Source: Pegea sp. RAD2-039 (lineage: Eukaryota; Chordata; Thaliacea; Salpida; Salpidae). From it: a DNA stretch of 64,000 nucleotides. Below the pieces are notes generated by a model. It was not told where the DNA came from and did not search any database. It worked only from the letters and a program-made list of their open reading frames with translations. The stretch lies in the NCBI GenBank assembly GCA_034620365.1, contig JAQGEQ010000043.1, forward strand, positions 1,364,001 through 1,428,000. Direction: 5' to 3'. Below are positions 52,508 through 63,100 of this stretch, one piece after another (the first letter of the stretch is position 1; each line of letters begins with the position of its first letter). The position numbers and the translations under genes were made by a program.

Positions 52508-53689
52508 ACATCAGATTGTAAACTGCTTCACAAGCCTCTTCAATAGCTTGCTTCTTTTATTTTTAATAACTTCTGACTCTGTATTTCACTAATTATTGAT
52601 AAATAATAGTTTAGATTCATATATATGCTAACGCCAATAATAGAAATATATTTGCTTTTACTTTTATATAAATTTTTAAAAATATTTTTCTGAATGATCA
52701 CATCATCATCTAACAAACATTTTAACAAAAAAAATCATGTAATTTTAGTCAAACATCTGATTTGGACTACACAATATCTTAAAATACGTCGTCTTGGTTT
52801 TATTTCAATAAATTATTTGCATTGAAACTGCATTTTAGTTGCTCTGATAGTTACTCTGATAAACAAACTAATTGTAAGGGATAAACTGCCTAACAACTTT
52901 TAATCTGCCCAGAATCTTACAAACCTCTTTTACTCTACTGAGAACCATTTGAAGCTGTCGGTAGCTCTTTCAAAAGTCAATCTTGTAAAACATGAACAGA
53001 TTGATGTTGATAGTCACTTAATACAGTTTCATGATTTAGGAAACTTAAAAGCAAAGTTATTTTCATGGTTTTTTCCATCTGTAACGTTAGATTTAATCAA
53101 GGTTTTTGATTGAAGGAAGATCTTCAAGTTATTTTGATTTGAAATAGATACAAATATTAGGAGTGATTACAGCAGATTACTTTTTTTTAATATTATGCTC
53201 TAAAATAAGTAATCTACCATTTTTACTTTTATTTCATTCGGTATGTATTCTAAACTGATGTTAATTTCTCTGAAGACTGATTTCATTCTAAAAGTAAACT
53301 ATTCAAAATAATAGCTGAAAACTACCAACAATTTGTTGATAGAAACCAATTATCAATTTTTTAACAAATTACTTTTTTAAGGAAGCTACGCAACTAAGTT
53401 TCATTTTTATAGTTTTATGCAATTATTAAATACGAGTAAATAGAGTTTCTGATCTCGCTCAGTTGGAATCGCTAAAAATTTAACCCGATTTTAAGCTGAA
53501 GCAAATTCTGAGAAACCACCCCTTGTTGAATTTTACGCATTCTAAACAAATACATAAATATATTTCAGCGTTATTTTTACTTCTTTATGCTCTGTATTAT
53601 TAGTTAGATTCAACAATAATACTTTGTTGATGGCCCTGGATACCAATATGATGGATTCAGTTAACCTTTTTTTAACCCTAATTGATCTG
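52508..53689. other. Intergenic stretch after NIPSNAP
   Basis: AT-rich sequence with a possible AATAAA near 52807. No gene was recognised. Confidence 0.4.
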
Positions 53690-54240
53690 GAATAATAACG
53701 AACCGCGCCGTTCAACGAGAGATCAGGATATCAGCAAAACGTCTTCCGAAACAAACTCTTCAATCGAGAAGCCGTGCAATCAGAACTGGAAATATTCCCG
53801 ATGTCGCCTAACTTCTCAAACTAATATTTCAAAGTAGTGATTGAAGCATATTACTCGGCAACAAGAAGAGTTTCATTAGGAGTAACGAAGCAAACGTATA
53901 GAAATTGGAGTAAAATGGTAGGACGTGAATTAAGACCAAACCTAAATGCAAATAAGTTAACCAATCATCATATATACTATAAACAATAGAAGACTAACAA
54001 AACTAGAGTTAGCCCAAATAAAAACAGTACGCAAAAATTCTGATGAAATAAGAGAAAACTTGGCTGGAGATAATTACACCCCTAACAATAGCAAGTAAAT
54101 CTCTGATCTGACACAAGAGGTCGATCTTATCAAAACGGTTCCTGTACGCAGGGAAGCAAAAACATCTACTACACAGCTTCAAAACTTACTACGTTCTTAC
54201 GACAACATCAGAATAAGAACAAGCAGCAAAGGATAAAATC
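53690..54240 (+). mobile_element. Decayed, possibly retroelement-derived coding block
   Basis: The composition is distinctly less AT-rich than the surroundings. Three adjacent + strand open runs lie in different frames: one ends near 53808 (contains RAVQREIRISAKRLPKQ), one spans about 53838-53989 (contains YSATRRVSLGVTKQTYRNW) and one runs about 53990-54097 (contains RLTKLELAQIKTVRKNSDEI). The basic, Leu/Arg/Lys-rich character recalls the region upstream of the reverse transcriptase in non-LTR retrotransposons. However, no reverse transcriptase, endonuclease or terminal repeat is visible. No splice motifs explain the frame changes. An old host pseudogene is an alternative. Confidence 0.3.
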
Positions 54241-55196
54241 ATTGAGGTTATATCTCCGATATATTTCTAAGAAAGAGATTAAAGTGATGCGCCCTTTATT
54301 TTCATCGCTGTACTGATGTAAATCTGTGAGCTCCAATTACCTGATAGGTGATTGGCAAACTGGTTATCTAATTTAGCAAAAATAAATAAACTGAAGTAAA
54401 TAAAGAAAATTATCAAAACTTTTTGATGTACCAGATTTTTGGGGGAACTTAAAACTGTTAGTGAAAAACCTGTTACTCTTAAAACAATTCATGTAGGCAA
54501 GATAATATGCCAAAATTATTTTATATTATACTTTTGTTATAAATGATTAAAACATCCCGTTAAATTGTTTACAACTTTTGCTGAACAAGTTGTGGTTTTT
54601 TTGTTCTGATACTTACGACTTTGTGCAGAACTGTTATTCCCCATATTTTCCTTTATCACAAATTAAACCATATACAATATCGCATGGTAATCAATGAGGT
54701 TTTTTTAGCTCCTTGTTCACTTTATTGTTTATACTTCTTATTTCTATGATACTTCTTATGACCTTGAAAGTTATTACATAGAAATATGAAGTAAATTTTA
54801 TATAATAAATAGTGTTGTTAGTCTTTTTATTATTTTTATGATATGTAAATATAGTTTCATTGCCATTTTTTTTTAACTAAAATCACAGTGTTGGTTGATT
54901 TATTGAAATATTTATAGAAATACCAATTTACAAAAGTAAAAGCTATCATTAAATAAAAACGAAACTTTAGTCAAAAATATAAGATTTGATTATTTGTAGA
55001 TTAGTGATTTGATGAGTTATGTAATTATTTGAAAACTAATTAAATAATGTTTTTAAAAGACTAACAAGTATTTAAATTTATCTTATTAAAATAAATTCAA
55101 TTTTACATTTTATAATATGATAATAGTAAACAAAAATAATTTTGGTAGAAGTATTTACAATTAAACCAAGGTTTTTGTTTTTAAACAATTTCTTGC
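54241..55196. other. Upstream region of the tandem aminopeptidases
   Basis: AT-rich sequence expected to carry the promoter of the first aminopeptidase gene. No core motif or gene was identified. Confidence 0.35.
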
Positions 55197-55198
55197 AG
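55197..55198 (+). promoter_or_regulatory. 3' splice acceptor before the first aminopeptidase
   Basis: A good acceptor (AATTTCTTGCAG after a T-rich tract) ends 22 bases before the ATG at 55221. The coding region itself has no intron. A 5' untranslated exon or a trans-spliced leader would explain it. Confidence 0.5.
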
Positions 55199-55220
55199 TA
55201 AAAAACAAGTGAAGACAATT

Positions 55221-56600
55221 ATGGATAAACACTTGAAATCAGCACAAAAACTTATCAATTTTATTAATACTTCTCCATCACCATATCATGTCGTGAAAGA
55301 ATGTAAAAATCATTTAAAAAATGCTGGTTTCAAAGAATTAGTAGAAACTCAAAAGTGGAATGTTGAACCAATGGGCAAATATTTTATTACAAGAAATCAA
55401 TCTTCTATACTTGCTTTTGCAGTAGGAGGTAATGTCAAGATTGGTAATTGTGGGTTTACACTTCTAGGCGCACATACAGATAGTCCAGGTTTTCGAGTGA
55501 AAGCCATTAGTAAACGTGAAAAAGAAGGTTATAATCAAGTTGGAGTTGAATGCTACGGAGGTGGAAATTGGGTTTCATGGTTTGATAGAGATCTAAAGGT
55601 TGCTGGTCGTGCTCTAGTTAAAAGTCAAAATAAGATCATCTCTAAGCTTTTGCATATCAACAAGCCTCTGATGAGGATACCACACTGTGCAATACATTTA
55701 ATGCCTAAAATAAATCAAGAATTTTCAATCAATAAAGAAACTGAATTAATTCCAATTATTGGTTTAAGTAATGATGAGAGCTCTGAGAGAAATGATCCTA
55801 ATGATGTTACTCTGACTAGTAAGCATCATAAAGATCTGCTTGATCTGGTATCAGCAGAATTGAATTGTTCAACAAATGATCTGATTGATATAGATCTATA
55901 CTTGGCTGATTTTCAAAATCCTTGTATTGGAGGAGCTTTAAATGATTTGATCTTTGCCCCTAGGATAGATAATCTTTTGAATACTTATTGTGGGATGAAA
56001 GCTTTAATAAATTCTTCTACAAAAGAAGATTTGAAGAATGATAGTCACTTTAGAGTGTTTCTCAGTTTTGATAATGAAGAAGTAGGATCTGAATCAACTT
56101 GTGGAGCTAGTTCATCTTTTGCTGAGCATGTTTTAAGACGTTCTGTTGAGACTTTTGATGATTCAAATTTTTTTGAAAAAAGCATCTGTAATTCTATGGT
56201 TTTAAGTGCAGATATGTCTCATGGTGTACATCCAAATTATGCTGAAAAACATGAAGATCTAATGAAGCCCTCTTTAAATGGTGGTGTTGTTATAAAAACT
56301 AACACTAATCAAAAATATGCAACAAACTCATTGACATCAACTATCATTGAAAAATTGGCCCAAATTGCTCAAGTACCAATCCAGCATGTCATGACACGCA
56401 ATGATTCTCCATGTGGCTCAACTATTGGTCCATTAATTGCTGAAAAACTTGGTATTCCAACTGTTGATGTTGGAAGTGCACAGCTAAGTATGCATTCCTG
56501 TAGAGAAATGTGTGGTATAATGGCACCTCTACAGAGTGAACTTCTATTTACAGCTTTTTATTCACATTTTTCTAAGCTAAATGCTCAAATATATGTTTAA
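55221..56600 (+). CDS. DNPEP: Aspartyl aminopeptidase, peptidase family M18 (copy 1)
   Basis: A single exon of 459 residues (human DNPEP about 475). The start at ATG 55221 was chosen; the open frame extends a few codons upstream without an ATG. M18 enzymes are dinuclear zinc, cytosolic aminopeptidases that release N-terminal Asp or Glu. Expected metal and catalytic residues are in place: GAHTDSP (His85, Asp87), APRIDNL (Asp250), DNEEVGS (Glu286 as base, Glu287), SADMSHGVHPNY (Asp331) and QLSMHSCREM (His425). The conserved YGGGNW and WFDRDL motifs are present. It is followed 199 bases later by a second copy, roughly 60% identical by eye over the N-terminal third. Just after GAHTDSP this copy reads GFRVK where most members have CLRVK. 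Probably active. Confidence 0.95.
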   Translation: MDKHLKSAQKLINFINTSPSPYHVVKECKNHLKNAGFKELVETQKWNVEPMGKYFITRNQSSILAFAVGGNVKIGNCGFTLLGAHTDSPGFRVKAISKREKEGYNQVGVECYGGGNWVSWFDRDLKVAGRALVKSQNKIISKLLHINKPLMRIPHCAIHLMPKINQEFSINKETELIPIIGLSNDESSERNDPNDVTLTSKHHKDLLDLVSAELNCSTNDLIDIDLYLADFQNPCIGGALNDLIFAPRIDNLLNTYCGMKALINSSTKEDLKNDSHFRVFLSFDNEEVGSESTCGASSSFAEHVLRRSVETFDDSNFFEKSICNSMVLSADMSHGVHPNYAEKHEDLMKPSLNGGVVIKTNTNQKYATNSLTSTIIEKLAQIAQVPIQHVMTRNDSPCGSTIGPLIAEKLGIPTVDVGSAQLSMHSCREMCGIMAPLQSELLFTAFYSHFSKLNAQIYV

Positions 56601-56721
56601 GATTTTTACAAGCTTATTTTTGGTCATTAATGTCAAATATTAAGTAATTTAGATCTAAGTTTAAATTGTTTATATTCTATATTAGTTTGATGTCTGAATA
56701 TTTTTCAATTTCATAGTTACA

Positions 56722-56727
56722 AATAAA
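56722..56727 (+). terminator. Poly(A) signal between the two aminopeptidase genes
   Basis: AATAAA about 120 bases after the stop of copy 1 and about 45 bases before the splice acceptor of copy 2. This spacing resembles intercistronic regions of trans-spliced gene pairs. Confidence 0.5.
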
Positions 56728-56771
56728 AGTAATCTTAATATTGATATAATCAAATTTATTTATTTTTTTAA

Positions 56772-56773
56772 AG
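56772..56773 (+). promoter_or_regulatory. 3' splice acceptor before the second aminopeptidase
   Basis: ATTTTTTTAAAG ends 26 bases before the ATG at 56800. With copy 1's poly(A) signal only 45 bases upstream, there is little room for a cis-spliced first exon. A neighbouring AG at 56774-56775 is an alternative. Confidence 0.45.
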
Positions 56774-56799
56774 AGGTTTTGTTAAAAACTTGAAGTAAG

Positions 56800-58206
56800 A
56801 TGACAATAAGCAAAACTTCGGCTTTGCGTGTGGCAAAGGACTTTATCAAGTTTGTAGATCTTTCACCTTCACCATATCATGCAGTCCATCAATGCAAGTT
56901 GAGATTACTTGCTGCTGGTTTCAAAGAACTAAAAGAAACTGAAAGAGATTGGAGCATCAAACCCATGGATAAGATTTTCATCACAAAAGATCAATCTTCA
57001 ATTGTAGCTTGTGCCTTAGGAGGTAAATGGGAACCAGGAAATGGCTTCACAATGCTTGGTGCTCATACTGATAGTCCATGTCCTCGTATAAAGAAAATAA
57101 GTAAGAGAGAGAAAGAAGGTTTTCTACAAGTTGGTGTTGAATGCTATGGAGGTGGAAACTGGTTGTCATGGTTTGATCGAGACCTCAAACTTGCTGGTCG
57201 TTTAGTTTACCAAGATGGGGATAATAGAATTGTGTCAAAACTAGTAGATATAGATCAACCATTGATGAGAATTCCACATGTAGCAATTCATTTACTACGT
57301 GGAATGAATGAAAAGTTTTCTGTAAACAAAGAGAACGATCTAATACCAGTAATAGGGACAGCTATAAAAAAAGAATTAACTGAAAAGAAGGATGAGAAGA
57401 AAGATGAGAAGACATGGGAAGCAAACCATCACGGGGTGCTTATGGAGTTACTTTCAAATGAAATTGGTGTTGAAGCTGCTTCATTGATTGATTTTGATTT
57501 GTTTCTAGCTGATTATCAGAAGTCAACAGTAGCTGGTATCTCAAATGATTTTATATTTGCTCCTCGAATAGATAATTTGCTCAACATGTATACAGGACTT
57601 TGTGGATTAATTGAATCATGTCAAGATGGAAATCTTGATTGTGATACTAATCTTAGGATGTTGGTAGGTTATGACAATGAAGAAGTTGGTTCTCGGTCAG
57701 CTCAAGGTGCTGGCTCTTCATTTACTGAATATATCATGCGTAGACTGAGTTCAAATAATCAAAATTTAACTGCATTTGAAGAAAGTATTTCCAAATCGAT
57801 GCTTTTAAGTGCTGATAACGGTCATGGAATCCATCCAAATTATTCAGATAAACTTGAAAGTAAAATGAAACCTTCACTGCAAGGAGGTCCAATCTTATCT
57901 ACAAGTGGCAACCAACATTTTGCTACTAATGCTATCACTGCTTCAATCATTCGTCAACTCGCTCAAAAAGTTCAACTTCCTCTACAAGACTGCATGGGTC
58001 GGAATGATATTCCAAGTGGTTCAACAATTGGGCCTGTCCTTTCAACAAAACTAGGCATCAAAACTGCTGATGTTGGAGCATCTCAGTTAAGCATGCATTC
58101 ATGTCGTGAAATGTGTGGTATCATGTCTCCTGAGCAGTGCCTCAAGCTCTACACTACATACTTCCAACATTATCCTGAAATTAATTCTAAGTTTGTGTTG
58201 GAATAA
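56800..58206 (+). CDS. DNPEP: Aspartyl aminopeptidase, peptidase family M18 (copy 2)
   Basis: A single exon of 468 residues and a tandem paralogue of the preceding gene on the same strand. Metal and catalytic residues are conserved: GAHTDSP (His89, Asp91), APRIDNL (Asp258), DNEEVGS (Glu294, Glu295), SADNGHGIHPNY (Asp339) and QLSMHSCREM (His433). Differences from copy 1: a charged insertion containing KKDEKKDEK near residues 196-204, RNDIPSGST where copy 1 keeps RNDSPCGST, and DNEEVGSRS where most members and copy 1 have SES. The zinc site argues for an active enzyme, and the changes near the active-site loops could alter substrate preference (inference). It has no introns, like copy 1. Cytosolic, with no signal peptide. 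Confidence 0.95.
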   Translation: MTISKTSALRVAKDFIKFVDLSPSPYHAVHQCKLRLLAAGFKELKETERDWSIKPMDKIFITKDQSSIVACALGGKWEPGNGFTMLGAHTDSPCPRIKKISKREKEGFLQVGVECYGGGNWLSWFDRDLKLAGRLVYQDGDNRIVSKLVDIDQPLMRIPHVAIHLLRGMNEKFSVNKENDLIPVIGTAIKKELTEKKDEKKDEKTWEANHHGVLMELLSNEIGVEAASLIDFDLFLADYQKSTVAGISNDFIFAPRIDNLLNMYTGLCGLIESCQDGNLDCDTNLRMLVGYDNEEVGSRSAQGAGSSFTEYIMRRLSSNNQNLTAFEESISKSMLLSADNGHGIHPNYSDKLESKMKPSLQGGPILSTSGNQHFATNAITASIIRQLAQKVQLPLQDCMGRNDIPSGSTIGPVLSTKLGIKTADVGASQLSMHSCREMCGIMSPEQCLKLYTTYFQHYPEINSKFVLE

Positions 58207-60131
58207 TTGAATTTATCCGAGAAAAGATATTCAGAAGATTTCTTTGTATTACTAGTTAAAGTATATTTATTTGATATCTTTTATAACCGAGGAACATGAT
58301 CTTTACTGAAGATATTTCTCCTTTTAATAGTTTAAACAATCTTTAAATAAAAATAATAGGAGAAAGTCTTAAATTACGAAAAGTTTTTTATTTGCTCGAA
58401 TTTGTAGTTTTAAAAGTATAGTAATAGCAAGACTAATTCATATAAACAATATCCCGAATGATAAAGTATAAATATTATTTGATGTCTTTTATAACTGGAA
58501 AATTTATTTGTGAAAATTTAAATCATTGCAGAATGAGTTTTTTGAATGATATTCTAATATACTGAATAATTAATGCACATCAACGAAATCTAATCTCTGG
58601 TTACATAAACCTTAGAAACGAGTATTGAATATTTTTTATTAACTAAAAAAGAATAATAATTCCATATTGTTCATTTCATTATTTTTAACTCATTATAACT
58701 ATATTTGTAGAAAATGGCAGGTAGCTTGATCAAAATATTTAAAATAGGACTGAATTGCTAGTAGCAGTACAGTTATTGGCAGTACCTAATTTTCACGAAA
58801 CTAATATATATTTTTCGATTCATTCGAAGAGTTTGTACATATAAATGATATTTAGATATAATCTATCCAGCTTGTTGAGGTTTTCAAACGTAACTCTTTC
58901 GTGCAAACCTTGAAAAATTTAATTTAAAACGTTGATAAATTGTTAATGAATTAAATTCTAATTGCGTCACCTATTTGATTAATTTTTTCGTAGATCATTT
59001 TGGATAAATAAAGATTTATCGCTACGATGAAAAGCATTTCAAATATCTAGAGATTCGTAATTTTGGTAGTAAATTGAAATGGAATAAATCTTCACCAATT
59101 TACAAAATTATTTATCAGGAAAACGTTTATATGATCTTTTAATGTTCAGAGCAATATGAACCGTCTTAATTGTCTTTAAATATTTATGTGATCAAATATC
59201 GAAAATTAGAATATGTTCTGTGCAATAGAAAGATATCTTCCATCTCAAAGATCTGGTTTACGGTTTTGGCATTAATAGTTGAGATTATCATGAATTTCTC
59301 ATCTAAACCACTCTTTAGATAAAAAAAAATTGTAACCAGCTACTCAGACCAGTCACCTTTTTATATAAAAACCTTTGCCTTTGAGAGACACATTCTACTA
59401 TTAATGTACAAAGATTTCTTCACTGTATCAGACCACAAGGTCAACGAACATTTTCATACATATCTAAAACTAGTTGTCTTTAGTAAAAATAATCTGAATA
59501 AAAATTTGATAATAAATACTACTACAATTTTCTATCTTAAACAGTTCGAGTTGTTAGGGATGCAATTAGATGTTAAGTTAAAAAAAGGTTTGAAAAGTTA
59601 ACATCGGATGGGCTTTTAAAACTAAATTTCGAATCAATTATGTATATTTTGGTTTAAATGCTTTGATTTAGAATTCTTTAAAAAATAATTTGAATAAATA
59701 TAATCTGATAAAGTCAATATCGCAGTCTATTAACTGACAAACATTGTAATCTTCTTTTATTAACTGAATCTTGCACAGCTACGTCCGTATACTTATACGC
59801 ATACCGTAATCAATTGGAAATATCACATTTATAAAAATTTCACATCAAAATTTAGGTAAAAAGTGTGTTTTTAATCTGAGGCTTATACTATTATTTTTGT
59901 CGGATTGAAAATTTCATTGCAAACAGCTTTGTAATGGGAAATACCCCATTTTAGCAACTTAGTTTGTAAAACCCATGAGTTAACTGTTTGTTGCAATCAA
60001 AAAAGTGTTTGTTTATCTCATGCAATTTTGTATATGTGGTTATGTACTTTTTTATTGATAATACTTTCAAAATTTATCTTATAGATATGTTTTATTAAGC
60101 TTTGTTTTTTGAGATTATGTAAATACTAGTT
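58207..60131. other. Intergenic stretch between DNPEP copy 2 and the BIG3-like gene
   Basis: AT-rich sequence. AATAAA at 58346-58351 is the probable poly(A) signal of copy 2. A 65-codon open frame at 59404-59601 has no family resemblance. An acceptor-like TTATCTTATAG ends 47 bases before the next ATG. Confidence 0.45.
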
Positions 60132-63100
60132 ATGGAACACATTTTGAAATTAATTAGTGAAAGATCACTTGATCTTAACCACAAATTATTAGCAGATCAT
60201 TCATTACTTGTTCTTGATACAATTGAAACTCAGAAAGTTTCATTGGCTTTCAAAGGATGGCAAATTCGGTGAGTTATTAGAAATATTTCATCTTTATGCA
60301 ATTTAATATAATGAACAAATTTATTTCCCTTTTAAATAATTTACTATAAGAAAGTATTGCACTTTCTGGATATATAATTTAATTACATTTAGAAAGATAT
60401 TTATTATTACTCTTATGTTTAATAACTAAATACTATAAATATAAAATGTAAATAAATAGTATACATTGTTGTTCATATTTCATTAATTTTTCTATTTTCA
60501 GAGAAAAATGTGTAGAAATATTAACAGATTGCTTAGACAGCAAAGATGAACTTCTAAGAAGAATATCTTTAAATGGATTTGAAGTATATCTATTTTTTTA
60601 TTCCATTTTATAAGATTTTATGAGTTAATTGATTAACTAGTTAATTATTTAATTTTACTTATTATCTTAATATTTGTTTAAAGTTAAAGAATTTAAGTAA
60701 TATTTTATTACATATCTTTTTCTTCCTATAATAGAAATATAAATAACTTTTGATAATAATGTTTATTATAGAAATATCAAGTCCTTTCTCTTAAATAATC
60801 ATCAAAAATATATTTTTATAAGTTCGTTACATTTACTATTTAAAAAATTGTTCAGAAGAAACAGTATTTTTATAAATTATAAATTAATTTATGAATTAAT
60901 TTATATATTTTATCTTTTAAATTACATTTTAAAGTTTTAACTTAAAACAAATAAGTATCTGATAAAAACATGTTATAGGAATATTTTAAACAATTCTAGA
61001 CCAAAAAGAGTTAACATTTTAACAAATTTGTTTTTTAAGGCCTTGGTGATTAATCCAGTGTTGGAAGGGGGAACTGGCGAAAGTGAATTAGATAAAACTG
61101 ACCTTCGTTTGTTTTCACAACAGGTTTATCAACTGATGCTTTTTTATAAAACTTTTTCTTAAGAAGTTGATGAAAAATATTTCTTTCTAAAAAATATAAT
61201 TCACTTCAAATTATTGATTAGATGTTTTTAAACTATTTGATGGTTAGTTCAATGCTTTTGAAACAATTAAAGGAAATAACAAAAAATCTTATTCAGTTCT
61301 TATTGATTACTTTGATTTGAAAAATAGTATAATATTTCAAATGAAAATGAGTAATATATAAATTTTACAGATTCTTGATGCTTTGTTTAATATATATTCT
61401 TTAAGCAATGAAGAAAGGTTAATTGGTATAAAGATCATACTTCGACTATGCTGTAACTTTGGATTTGCACTTGATAAGAGTTTGACTTTAAAAACTGTTC
61501 AAGTAAGAAGTTTGTGATTAAAATAACTGAATAATTTGTCTTGTGAAAAATTCTAACTAATTATTTATTCTATTAAATAATGAATGAAGTAATTTTAGAG
61601 TTATGAAGATCGAAATCTATTATTCAACTTTTGTTTCTTTATCTAAATTAAAATTCTAATCTTCTTTATTTAAAATAATCCATTTCATGTAGGCTTTACG
61701 CTAGTGACCTTTTAATTTACATCAGATTTTTTTCATTTCAATCAAGCAATTCACATTTACTGAAATCTCATAAAAAATTAATATGAACAAACTATTCGTT
61801 ATCATATTTTAGATGTGCATTAAAAGTTGTAGTGATCAACAAATTCAATCTGACATCTACTGTGCTGTAGAATCTTTAGTGAATCAAGTCTTGATTGATA
61901 AACCTTCAAACAATGATGAAATCAATAGGAAAGGTTATTTTGATAAAATTTACATTTTTTTACTAAAATGATTTTCATATCAAGTTTAAAACATTAAAAT
62001 ATCAAATATTTATCAAACCCGTTTTAGTTATCAAAATATTTTATTAATTGTTAGTTAAACTTCTTTTACATTTGACAGAATTTCTTTGTAGTGCAATTGG
62101 ACTTTCTAGTTTTTTTCTTCACGATTTTAAAGATAGAAATCATTCTCTTGTTCAATGTTCACTAACACTTGAATGTATTTACACTATTGTGAAGACATTT
62201 CAACCTACCCAGGCAAAAAATCATAAACTTTTACCTGACTACATAAGGTTCGTTTGTTTTAAACTTGTCTCTGCTATCAACACATTTTCTTTTTAATTAT
62301 TCATGAAGCACTTTTAAATACATGAAAGATTGTCTAGTATTTTAATGCTACAACTCCACATTTAAACATAGATTCATTTTTAATACTTGTAGAGATTAGA
62401 TAAACTTTTAAAGAGTAATTACTAAGCTGGGTGTTTGCCGAAATTATAAAATTGTTTTTTAATTGGGGTAATCCTGATCAATTTTTACGGTTGATGTTTT
62501 TTTAGTGATTATACAATTTGTTGATTTAGCAAATGAATTATCCAAAGAATTTGATTGGATCATATATATCTACATCGTATTTTTAATAAAATCAATAATT
62601 TTTTTTACGTTAGGTCTAAAACTGAGATAGTATTAGCAAATGTATATTTTAAAAAACTGCAGAAATTCTTTTTATCAACCTCTTGATCAACTTGCTTAAT
62701 TTCTACTCAACAGAGTGGACTTGATTCCATGTCTGATGTCAATCAATAACTCTCTTGTTAGCAATCAAAAAATAAACATCAAGCGAAATAAATCATTCAA
62801 ATCATCGGATAAACATTCAAGTTAGTGTCACACTCTTTCACAAAATCTCATTTTCTGAAGTTTGATGAACTTTTTTATCTTATTTATGATCAAACTTATC
62901 TGCAGATTTACATCAACATGCTGCTATGAATGTACTTCGCCAAAAAATTGTTCTAATTGCAGTAGAGTTAGCTCGCTTTGGTTGCTGTGTTTCATTACTT
63001 CGGAAACATCTGTGTTGGTTATTTGCACATTTGCTCTCTCCACTTGCAAGACACAAATTTCGAATCTCCTACAGCTCACTACAGCAAGTGTGTGTCTTTC

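Noticed and set aside
53449-53515. tRNA-like string (CTCGCTCAGTTGGAATCG...)
   Set aside because: It superficially resembles an A-box/D-loop, but no acceptor stem, anticodon stem or T-loop could be folded around it.
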